A DNA stretch of 64,000 nt from NCBI GenBank assembly GCA_023388495.1, contig JAEWGC010000028.1, positions 124,001-188,000 on the forward strand. Reading direction: 5' to 3'. The notes beneath the pieces were generated by a model. That model saw only the letters and a program-made list of their open reading frames with translations. It had not been told where the DNA came from and searched no databases. The translations under genes and the position numbers were made by a program. Source of the stretch: Bacillota bacterium (GTDB taxonomy: Bacteria > Bacillota > Clostridia > Tissierellales > Tissierellaceae). Below, in pieces: positions 44,404 through 51,528 of the stretch (position 1 is the first letter of the stretch; every line of letters starts with the position of its first letter).

Positions 44404-44435
44404 AACACTAAAGTTATCGGACAAGCATCCGATAA
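44404..44435 (+). repeat. Right copy of the 32-bp repeat, still readable as an HD-GYP C-terminus
   Basis: It matches 42257-42288 at 27 of 32 positions. Read in the equivalent frame it continues open to a stop near 44469 (S-D-N-I-I-K-K-K-E-L-E-L-N), so it looks like the displaced original tail of the upstream gene. It overlaps the sigma-D promoter of flagellin. Confidence 0.75.
44409..44435 (+). promoter_or_regulatory. Sigma-D promoter of flagellin
   Basis: TAAA (44409-44412), 16-nt spacer, CCGATAA (44429-44435), then TATAA. Predicted start near 44442, giving a leader of about 165 nt before the flagellin ATG. Confidence 0.9.
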
Positions 44436-44476
44436 TATAATCAAGAAGAAAGAATTGGAATTAAATTAAAACCACA

Positions 44477-44560
44477 ACAAAAACCACGTGGAAGAAATTA
44501 AATTGTTTTGGTTTTAATTCAACATTCACAATTCAACATTCACAATTCCGAGCAAAGCTC
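44477..44560. repeat. Hairpin and repeat-like element in the flagellin leader
   Basis: TTAAAACCACAAC pairs with GTTTTGGTTTTAA with one mismatch. It is followed by two ATTCAACATTCACA words shared with the element at 26916-26949 and a small hairpin CCGAGC / GCTCGG. All of it should lie in the 5' untranslated RNA of flagellin. Confidence 0.6.
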
Positions 44561-44564
44561 GGCA

Positions 44565-44600
44565 GGCAAGGATGCCAAACAAACTTAAAATCAAGGAGGA
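44565..44600 (+). promoter_or_regulatory. Predicted CsrA-binding sites in the flagellin leader
   Basis: Site 1: GGCAAGGATGCC (44565-44576) folds with GGA in the loop. Site 2: TCAAGGAGGA (44591-44600) is the ribosome site of the flagellin gene itself. This two-site layout is that of B. subtilis hag, where CsrA blocks ribosome access and FliW relieves it. Confidence 0.65.
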
Positions 44601-44606
44601 AGAAAA

Positions 44607-45842
44607 ATGAGAATTAATAACAATTTAATGGCAATGAACACACATAGACAACTAGGAATTTCAAATGCTGGTGGAGCTAAGTCAATGGAAAAGCTATCTT
44701 CAGGATTTAGAATCAACAGAGCAGGAGACGATGCAGCAGGACTAGCAATCTCTGAAAAAATGAGAGGCCAAATAAGAGGACTTACTCAAGCTTCAAGAAA
44801 CTCTCAAGATGCTATTTCACTTATTCAAACAGCAGAAGGTGCACTTAATGAAACCCATGCAATTCTTCAAAGAATGAGAGAACTTGCAGTTCAATCAGCT
44901 ACAGATACTAATACAATTGAGGACAGAAGCAATATTCAAGATGAAATTAATCAATTAACAAAAGAAATTGATAGAATTGCAACAACAACAGAATTTAATA
45001 CTCAAGGATTACTAGATGGAAGTTTTAAAGGTACATTCCAAATAGGAGCAAATGAGAATCAAAATGTAGAATTACAAATTGGTAAGATGGATACTGCAAG
45101 TTTAGGGTTAACTTCTACTAACTCAATGGAGAGTAAAGCTCTTGCAGCTGACAGTAATTTAAAGGATGGAATTTATACAATAAAAGGGGCAAATCTTGTA
45201 GATGCTAATGGTAATACAGTAGGTGCATTTACTGCAGGTGATAACAAGATAACTATAAATGGAAAAGACACAACATTTGCTACTGCCAAATTAGGAGAAG
45301 GTGCTATTTTAACTGTTAAAGATGGTACTGCTGATGTTAAAAATACTATGACTGCCGATGCGCTTAAATTAGCACCAGGTGAGTATGAAGTTAAGGGGAC
45401 AGATCTTATAAAAGATGGTAAGATAGTTGGAACAGTTGATGATAAGGTATCTGTAACTGTTGATGGAGTTACTGCAACACAAGCACAATTAGGATTTAAT
45501 ACTGATAAATTAACAGATGGAGCTAAATTTACTATTAATGGTTCAGATGTTTCTACAAGGGGAACTGCAGAAGGTAGTATAACTTCTATAAATAAGGCGC
45601 TTGAAAACGTATCTAAAGAGAGATCTAAACTGGGTGCTTACCAAAATAGGTTGGAACACACAATCAAGAACTTAGATACCTCAGCTGAAAATCTACAGGC
45701 ATCAGAAGCAAGAATTAGAGACGTAGATATGGCAAAAGAAATGATGGAGCAAACAAAACAAAACATATTACAACAAGCTTCAACAGCTATGCTTGCTCAA
45801 GCAAACCAAGCTCCACAGGGAGTTCTTCAGTTATTAAGATAA
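44607..45842 (+). CDS. hag: Flagellin
   Basis: A 411-residue filament protein. The conserved N-terminal D0/D1 part runs from MRINNNLMAMNTHRQL through SGFRINRAGDDAAGLAISE to about residue 175. The C-terminal D1/D0 part starts near 320 and ends ASTAMLAQANQAPQGVLQLLR. The middle (about 180-320) is a beta-rich variable surface domain built of Asp/Gly/Lys/Thr-rich segments with internal similarity (two G-x-Y-x-(I/V)-K-G-x-(N/D)-L segments). Control is by the sigma-D promoter at 44409 and probably CsrA. The next gene is a flagellin lysine methylase, so surface lysines may be methylated. Confidence 0.97.
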   Translation: MRINNNLMAMNTHRQLGISNAGGAKSMEKLSSGFRINRAGDDAAGLAISEKMRGQIRGLTQASRNSQDAISLIQTAEGALNETHAILQRMRELAVQSATDTNTIEDRSNIQDEINQLTKEIDRIATTTEFNTQGLLDGSFKGTFQIGANENQNVELQIGKMDTASLGLTSTNSMESKALAADSNLKDGIYTIKGANLVDANGNTVGAFTAGDNKITINGKDTTFATAKLGEGAILTVKDGTADVKNTMTADALKLAPGEYEVKGTDLIKDGKIVGTVDDKVSVTVDGVTATQAQLGFNTDKLTDGAKFTINGSDVSTRGTAEGSITSINKALENVSKERSKLGAYQNRLEHTIKNLDTSAENLQASEARIRDVDMAKEMMEQTKQNILQQASTAMLAQANQAPQGVLQLLR

Positions 45843-45867
45843 GTTGAAGTATTAGATAAAACTATAA

Positions 45868-45900
45868 GGGGTCAGGGGATTATTCCTCTGGCTTCTTTTT
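45868..45900 (+). terminator. Terminator after flagellin
   Basis: GTCAGGGGA pairs with TCCTCTGGC (with G-U pairs) and is followed by TTCTTTTT. Confidence 0.75.
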
Positions 45901-45932
45901 ACATATAACGGCAACCAAAGGAGTGTGAAATA

Positions 45933-47183
45933 ATGAATATTAATAAAAAAATAATACTTCAACCTGAATATGTTAAGAGTTTTGTGTGTGATGGGGCTAT
46001 ATGTGAAGATAATTGTTGTCAGGGGTATTGGAATATCTTTGTAGATGAAAAAAGTTATAAGAAAATAAAAAAAGTGGGTAACACAGATTTAAAAAAGAAA
46101 ATAGATAAATACATTAGAAGAAATAGGAGTAATCCTACTGGAGCATCATATGGAAAGATTCATCAAGACAAGGATATCAATCAATGTGTTTTCCTAACAG
46201 AAAATAAATTATGTGAGATGCAAAAAAAGTTAGGAGCGGATTATCTGTGTAATGTTTGTATGGTATACCCAAGATCAATTCACATTGTAGATAATGGATA
46301 CGAAAGAAGTCTTACTATGTCATGCCCACTAGCTGCTAAGGAGGCGCTATTAAACCCAAATCCTATGGTATTTGAACAGTTTGAAGAAGTTCAAGAATTA
46401 AGGTTGATAAATGATAGTCCAGCATTAGAGACAGAAGGTCATCTATTTTTAAATAAACCTCAAAGATATTTTTGGGATATTCGAATTTTTAGTATTGGTT
46501 TATTACAAAACAGAAACTATTCTTTGGCAGATAGATTGATTGTATTGGGTATAGTGTACAAGAAGATAGAAGAACTATATATAAATAAAAATATAAGGGA
46601 ATTACCAACTATGTTATCTTATATGTCAGAATTAATTGAATTAGGTTCTTTCAAGGAAGATTTACAGAAGGTAAACTCAAATATTGAAATTCAGCTTCAA
46701 ATGACAAAAATGATAATAGATATGAAATCGAAAATGGGTTTTGTGAGTAAAAGATATCTAGAATGCTTGACAGAGACATTGTTAGGGGTGGGATATATAG
46801 AAGATGAGAGTTTTGAGGATATTATACAGAGATATAAATATAATTATGAAGAATATTATACCCCTTATATGAAAGAAAAAGAATATATATTAGAAAATTA
46901 TCTAGTTAATGAATACTTCAAAGAAATGCTGCCTTTTGGAAAATTTGAAACGATATGGGATTCTTATATTTTCTTATGTCTGCTCTACAGTATGGTTAAA
47001 TTACATTTAATAGGGATATCAGGATTACACTTAGGATTGACAGATGACATGGTTTTAAAATTAATACAATCACTTACCAAGGAAATGATTCACAATGAAA
47101 GATATATACAAGGAAATATATCAATGGTTAAAAATAGCGGTTATGATAGTTTGGCTTATATGTCTATTCTAGTGAAAAATTAA
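45933..47183 (+). CDS. fliB: Flagellin lysine-N-methylase (FliB family)
   Basis: A 416-residue protein of the FliB family, which methylates lysines of flagellin. The N-terminal cysteine cluster CDGAICEDNCCQGYW (about residues 19-33) and the later CEMQKKLGADYLCNVC region (about 97-112) are the conserved metal-binding elements; the C-terminal half is helical and less distinctive. AAAGGAG precedes the ATG. It directly follows flagellin, its presumed substrate. Confidence 0.88.
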   Translation: MNINKKIILQPEYVKSFVCDGAICEDNCCQGYWNIFVDEKSYKKIKKVGNTDLKKKIDKYIRRNRSNPTGASYGKIHQDKDINQCVFLTENKLCEMQKKLGADYLCNVCMVYPRSIHIVDNGYERSLTMSCPLAAKEALLNPNPMVFEQFEEVQELRLINDSPALETEGHLFLNKPQRYFWDIRIFSIGLLQNRNYSLADRLIVLGIVYKKIEELYINKNIRELPTMLSYMSELIELGSFKEDLQKVNSNIEIQLQMTKMIIDMKSKMGFVSKRYLECLTETLLGVGYIEDESFEDIIQRYKYNYEEYYTPYMKEKEYILENYLVNEYFKEMLPFGKFETIWDSYIFLCLLYSMVKLHLIGISGLHLGLTDDMVLKLIQSLTKEMIHNERYIQGNISMVKNSGYDSLAYMSILVKN

Positions 47184-47212
47184 AGTAATGGGAAATTACT
47201 TTGGACAATTAT

Positions 47213-47420
47213 ATGGAAATAACAAATATGCTAATAGAATTGATAGGTGTTATGGAAGAAGGACTAAATCATATAAAAAAATACCATATTAATCATAGGT
47301 ACAGAGTTAGAAAATAATATGGATATATATTTAAAAGATTTAATGAACCCCATGAATAAGGTAATATTTAACTATAAAATAAACAGGCAAGATGAGGTGG
47401 CGAGGCAGATTATAATTTGA
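47213..47420 (+). pseudogene. Remnant of a small gene, frameshifted
   Basis: An ATG at 47213 opens a 34-codon frame (MEITNMLIELIGVMEEG...) that stops at 47317. A second frame, open from about 47291 to the stop at 47418, continues with TELENNMDIYLKDLMNP. Together they look like one helical protein of about 65 residues broken by a frameshift near 47290. I do not recognise the product. It lies between fliB and a small unknown gene. Confidence 0.4.
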
Positions 47421-47421
47421 T

Positions 47422-47904
47422 ATGAATGGAAATAGAATTAGCAGTGCTGAGGATTACCATGAGCAATTAAGAAAAGTTAATTATAGGTCTCTTAAATCAA
47501 AATTAGAAGGCAAAAATACCGTAGAGGCTAAGGAGTTATTATCCTATATTGAAAAGTATAGATTTAATGATAATGTATTATATATGAGGGATAATCTAGC
47601 AAACAATTTAAAACATAGAGGGGGTCTATCTTTTAAAGGTCTAGAAGATAATAGGATATTAGGATTTACAATTGAAGATAAAGATAAGAATACTTTATTT
47701 AATGCTGATTGGGTGGAACCAATAAAAATTGACATTGATGAAACTATAGAAATGATGGCATTAATACACATAGAATTAATTAATTTTGCTAGAGAAGTAA
47801 ATGATTTTATTGATTTTGATAATATGTTTGAATTAGGTGAAGAAGGCAATGTATTGTTAAATATAAAAAAAGACAAAAATGAGTATAAGAAAGTAATTTT
47901 TTAG
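47422..47904 (+). CDS. Uncharacterised 160-residue protein near flagellin modification genes
   Basis: I do not recognise this protein. It has no signal peptide or membrane helix. It is charged and largely helical, with an acidic C-terminal part (FDNMFELGEEGN) and a lysine-rich tail. The start at ATG 47422 has only a weak upstream purine stretch. It lies between fliB and a cysteine-cluster protein, so a flagellar connection is possible but unproven. Confidence 0.6.
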   Translation: MNGNRISSAEDYHEQLRKVNYRSLKSKLEGKNTVEAKELLSYIEKYRFNDNVLYMRDNLANNLKHRGGLSFKGLEDNRILGFTIEDKDKNTLFNADWVEPIKIDIDETIEMMALIHIELINFAREVNDFIDFDNMFELGEEGNVLLNIKKDKNEYKKVIF

Positions 47905-47956
47905 AGAAATAGTGGTTGTAATTTATCTGGATAATTTATTAAGGTAGGTGAGGGGT

Positions 47957-48529
47957 ATGCTAGCTGGTGAAGCGAAAAAGATAATTTTAGAAAAAATTTC
48001 TCATTTGTATGATCTTGATATAAGGTGGAAGAATTGTAATCAATGCAACAAAAATGGAAAGTGTTGTGACGGGGCTCCTATTAGTTTGTTTCCAGAAGAA
48101 TGGAATGATTTAAGAAAATATTTATTGAATAACGGAGAGATACTGAAGTATTCAATAAGAAGATATAATGAGAATAGAATCTGTTATTTTTATAATCCAA
48201 AGGCGAATAGATGCTTGATTTACGATTATAGACCCTTAAACTGTATTTGGACACCATTTTTACTTTTCAACAATGGCAAGCTAGGTGGATTTGTCAAAGA
48301 TATTGATTGTAATTTTATTAAAATAGATGAAAATAGAGATTATAGAATAATAGATGGAGAAAATGGAGTTATAGAACTAGATATATCTGATAAGGAAAAG
48401 AATAAGGGATATTTGCAATATTATATTTTACTTCAATCCATAAGGGAGATATTTAGTTTATTGAATAGAAATGATGAATTGGAGCCTATAGAATATTATT
48501 ATCATGAATTTGTGAAGGAATATCAATGA
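47957..48529 (+). CDS. YkgJ-type cysteine-cluster protein
   Basis: A 190-residue protein with the CxxCxxxxxCC cluster (CNQCNKNGKCCDG, about residues 27-39) and a second cysteine region CLIYDYRPLNC (about 86-96), the layout of the YkgJ/CxxCxxCC family, thought to bind zinc or iron-sulfur. FliB upstream carries a related cluster, so the two may share ancestry or substrate. I use ATG 47957 with AGGTGAGG upstream rather than GTG 47948. Confidence 0.8.
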   Translation: MLAGEAKKIILEKISHLYDLDIRWKNCNQCNKNGKCCDGAPISLFPEEWNDLRKYLLNNGEILKYSIRRYNENRICYFYNPKANRCLIYDYRPLNCIWTPFLLFNNGKLGGFVKDIDCNFIKIDENRDYRIIDGENGVIELDISDKEKNKGYLQYYILLQSIREIFSLLNRNDELEPIEYYYHEFVKEYQ

Positions 48530-48657
48530 TTATAATAGTTAACTAAGGGATGCGTCATACTTTTATTTTCAATTAGTAAACCTGGGGGGAATCCTCTACC
48601 AAAGGTACTATGTAGCATCCAAAGTTTGTCACAAACTCAAAAGGAGGTATTATAGTA

Positions 48658-48852
48658 ATGGACAAGCAGCGTTATCAATGAATTTATTTCAATGAAAGTA
48701 CACAGCACGCCAGTATTTCTGTAATGAAGATGGCAATGGATTCTACTAAAGGATAAGCGGCAGATATGGCTAAGATGTTAGAAGCAAATACAAAGATGAT
48801 GGAGCAATCCATAAATCAACATATTGGTGGAAGTGTAGATATAAGTTTGTGA
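48658..48852 (+). pseudogene. Decayed yjfB-like motility gene, copy 1
   Basis: It has an AAGGAGGT ribosome site and an ATG, and aligns along its whole length with the intact gene at 56366-56563 (for example GCCAGTATTTCTGTAATGAA and ATGGAGCAATCC). It is broken by two small frameshifts near the 5' end and an in-frame TAA. It cannot give a full product. Confidence 0.85.
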
Positions 48853-48898
48853 AGATTCCTTAATTAATGGACCCTTTTTCTACAAGAATTAAAAAACC

Positions 48899-48926
48899 TT
48901 TACTATGAATTTTATTTTGATATAAT
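48899..48926 (+). promoter_or_regulatory. Possible promoter of the ParA-like gene
   Basis: TTTACT (48899-48904), 16 nt, TATAAT (48921-48926), about 80 nt before the TTG start. The -10 is perfect and the -35 is partial. Confidence 0.45.
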
Positions 48927-49008
48927 ATAAACAGGTGCTTATATAAACCATATTGTTAGGAAATACATAAATAAACATATAATTGGAAGGATTTCAGGGG
49001 GGATAAAA

Positions 49009-49938
49009 TTGACAAGAAAAATTTTTATTGGTAATTATAAGGGTGGGGTTGGTAAAACTACAAGTGTATTTTCAATTGCTGATTATTTGACGAGGGAACA
49101 CGGTAAAAAGGTACTTATGTTAGACCTAGATCCACAAAGTTCCTTGAGTGAAATCTGTGTAAGAAATATATCTGGTAAAGGTACTTTAATCTTAGAGGAT
49201 TTAAAACCAGAGGAAACATTAAATTATGTATTTGACATGAGTATAAGAAATATATCAACCAACAGTTTCTTGAATATTCAGTTCGATTTAAAGTATTTGA
49301 TTAAACAATGTTCAAATGATGGTGCTTATTTTATCCCTTCAAGCTTATACTATGAAAAGAATCTAGGACTTGATGAATTATCTATGAGAATGTTAAATTC
49401 AATTGAATATTTTTCGATTTTAATCCAATTTATAAATATGCTAGACGAATATAATTTTGATTATATTTTGATAGATTGTCCACCAACAAGTAATATTATT
49501 ACACAATGTGCTTTTTTAGCATCAGATTACTATTTAATACCAACTATAGAAGATGGAATTAGTACTAGCGGAGTGCTCCACTATATAAAAACAGTTGATG
49601 AAACATATAATAGATACTGTAGCAAAGAAAACAATGAGAATTATTTATTTAATAAGCATATTTTTGGGGAAAAACCAAAATTACTTGGGATATTTTATAC
49701 ATTAGCAAGGGGGCAGGTAGATTATTCCAAGATAAGAAAAGAATTTAATGAAGATTTAAATCATGAGGGTTTGCCTGAAAAAGAAATTTATGTATTTAAA
49801 TCTTATACCGATAACTATATTGGAATTGCAAGAGATATTGCTAAAGGTGAGGTTAGTAAAATCGTAAATAATAAAAATGCTTACAGCGAAATAACTAAAG
49901 AGATTATTGAAAGATTATCTACTGTAGGAGGTGATTAA
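49009..49938 (+). CDS. ParA/MinD-type ATPase, accessory
   Basis: A 309-residue ATPase with the deviant Walker A KGGVGKTT (residues 11-18), the A' motif MLDLDPQSS, and Walker B IDCPPT (about 159-164). This is the AAA_31/ParA layout. It has no DNA-binding N-terminal extension. The start is TTG after AGGGGGGAT. The overlapping next gene takes the place of a ParB but shows no ParB motif. No plasmid or phage replication gene is near. Possible roles are partition of a mobile element, positioning of a complex, or part of a defence cassette; I cannot decide. Confidence 0.8.
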   Translation: MTRKIFIGNYKGGVGKTTSVFSIADYLTREHGKKVLMLDLDPQSSLSEICVRNISGKGTLILEDLKPEETLNYVFDMSIRNISTNSFLNIQFDLKYLIKQCSNDGAYFIPSSLYYEKNLGLDELSMRMLNSIEYFSILIQFINMLDEYNFDYILIDCPPTSNIITQCAFLASDYYLIPTIEDGISTSGVLHYIKTVDETYNRYCSKENNENYLFNKHIFGEKPKLLGIFYTLARGQVDYSKIRKEFNEDLNHEGLPEKEIYVFKSYTDNYIGIARDIAKGEVSKIVNNKNAYSEITKEIIERLSTVGGD

Positions 49939-50377
49939 AATATCTCTTAATAAATCTGATATTTTGATTATTGAGGAAATAATAGATAAAATTAATAACT
50001 ATGATGATTCAGATGCTGGTTCATATCTAATTTCTGAAAACTTATTAGAAGAAAATAATTTGCTTTTAATGGAAACATTATTGAAATTAAAAAAGGGAAA
50101 CTTGAAAAAAATACTATCGGAAGGCAACTTAAATAAGAAAAAAAAGGATAAAACAGAGGAAATTAAATTTGATATATCGCAAATATTAGAAATATTTGAC
50201 CAAAAATCAAATGAAGAAATAGAAAAAAGATATAGTTTGAATGAGCTAAGAAGCATGTATTTTACCATATATGAAATTAAATCACAATCAAAGGACACTA
50301 AAGGAGACTTAGTAAGTACTATCAGAAATTATATATATGGTAGAAAGAGAGCAAATTCATTTAGGGTAGATATATGA
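49931..50377 (+). CDS. Uncharacterised partner of the ParA-like ATPase
   Basis: About 148 residues, unrecognised. The N-terminal half is helical and acidic, the middle is lysine-rich (NKKKKDKTEE), and the C-terminal 40 residues (SLNELRSMYFTIYEI...KGDLVSTIRNYIYGRKR) look like a small SAP/Rho-N-type helix-extended-helix motif that may bind nucleic acid. It overlaps the ATPase gene. The start is uncertain: GTG 49931 lies inside the AGGAGGTG ribosome site itself, while in-frame ATT 49934 and ATA 49940 lie at more usual distances. Confidence 0.6.
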   Translation: MIKISLNKSDILIIEEIIDKINNYDDSDAGSYLISENLLEENNLLLMETLLKLKKGNLKKILSEGNLNKKKKDKTEEIKFDISQILEIFDQKSNEEIEKRYSLNELRSMYFTIYEIKSQSKDTKGDLVSTIRNYIYGRKRANSFRVDI

Positions 50378-50689
50378 CACTAGATGGTCTAGATCTGCAA
50401 CTAACTATAGTATCTAAATAATCATTAAAGATGATAAGTATAGCTATTAGTCATTTATGGAGAATAGGTATTAACTTAAATCCAAGAGAGTATTCAAGGG
50501 TACAAAGATTATTTATATACCCAGGGGCATATGAATCTCCACAACTAAAGCACTCGGGACCGCCGCCCCCTCACGCACGAAAAATCGCATAATTGACGAG
50601 GGGGGATACCCCTAAACATATTTTTAATAAGCCATATATTCCTAAAGTATTGAAAACACATACTTAGAAGGGATGTGTGGTTTATTTAT
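50378..50689. other. Gene-free stretch with a GC-rich structured patch
   Basis: No gene is evident. A frame from about 50457 to the stop at 50590 is open for some 45 codons but has no ribosome site and an odd Pro-rich end. At 50545-50610 base composition jumps to GC-rich (GGACCGCCGCCCCCTCACGC), where CCCCCTC can pair with GAGGGGG. A further hairpin, AAACACAT / ATGTGT, lies at 50653-50678. It may be a remnant of older mobile DNA next to the IS66 element. Confidence 0.5.
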
Positions 50690-50780
50690 TTTGTAAGCAT
50701 CAAATATAACCCACATAGATTCTACCCCAGGATCATGAGATAATACACCTAACATATTAGAAATTATGGGAGGTGTATTT

Positions 50781-51098
50781 TTGAAGTTAGATGAAAATAG
50801 AGAACTTTGGATAAAATGTGTAGAGGAATATAAATCTAGTGGGCTTTCCCAGAAGTCCTGGTGTGAGCAAAATAGTGTTAAGGCTACTTCCTTGAGATAT
50901 TGGATTATGAAACTTAATAAAGGTCAATCTGTAACTAAACTTAATGATTCCCCTATAGAATTTGCAAGGATTTCAATTACTGAAGAGGAATCCTTCCCAT
51001 CAATAGTTCTTGAAATCAAAGATATAAAATTATCCATAACTAATAATTATGATGAAATACTTCTTCTTAAGGTTATCAATACCTTAAGGAAAATATGA
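50781..51098 (+). CDS. tnpA: IS66 accessory protein TnpA
   Basis: About 105 residues. The N-terminal part ELWIKCVEEYKSSGLSQKSW is the helix-turn-helix of the IS66 Orf1 family, followed by SVKATSLRYWIMKL. I use TTG 50781, six nt after GGGAGGTG; ATG 50766 has no ribosome site. It overlaps tnpB by 4 nt. It is required for transposition of classical IS66 elements. Confidence 0.88.
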   Translation: MKLDENRELWIKCVEEYKSSGLSQKSWCEQNSVKATSLRYWIMKLNKGQSVTKLNDSPIEFARISITEEESFPSIVLEIKDIKLSITNNYDEILLLKVINTLRKI

Positions 51099-51451
51099 TT
51101 AAACAAATTGCAATAGAAAGGGTCCATTTAGCACTAGGAGCAACAGATCTTAGAAAATCTATTGATGGCCTTGCTTTAATTGTTGAACATGTATTAAAAA
51201 TGGATCCTTTTTCTACTCATCTATTTGCTTTCTGCAATAAAAGGCAAAACCTTATCAAGATATTAGTTTGGGATAATAATGGTTTTTGGATTCACTATAA
51301 AAGATTGGAAAATGGCTATTTTAAGTGGCCACAAAAAGAAGCAGGCCCATCTGTTTCCATAAATGAAAGGCAATTTCGTTGGCTTTTAGACGGCCTAAGT
51401 ATAGAACAAAAAGATGCCCATAAACCTGCAAATGAAAGGATCCTAATCTAG
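51095..51451 (+). CDS. tnpB: IS66 accessory protein TnpB (Orf2)
   Basis: A 118-residue protein with the IS66 Orf2 pattern: VHLALGATDLRKSIDGLA near the N-terminus, LFAFCNKRQNLIKILVWDNNG in the middle and FRWLLDGL near the end. It is intact. The ATG overlaps the tnpA stop, implying coupled translation. Confidence 0.95.
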   Translation: MIKQIAIERVHLALGATDLRKSIDGLALIVEHVLKMDPFSTHLFAFCNKRQNLIKILVWDNNGFWIHYKRLENGYFKWPQKEAGPSVSINERQFRWLLDGLSIEQKDAHKPANERILI

Positions 51452-51528
51452 AAATAAGTCTTTTAAAGATCTTAAATCTTAGGTAAATAAAGCTTTTTTT
51501 GTTCACCAAAATGTAGTATAATATAGGT

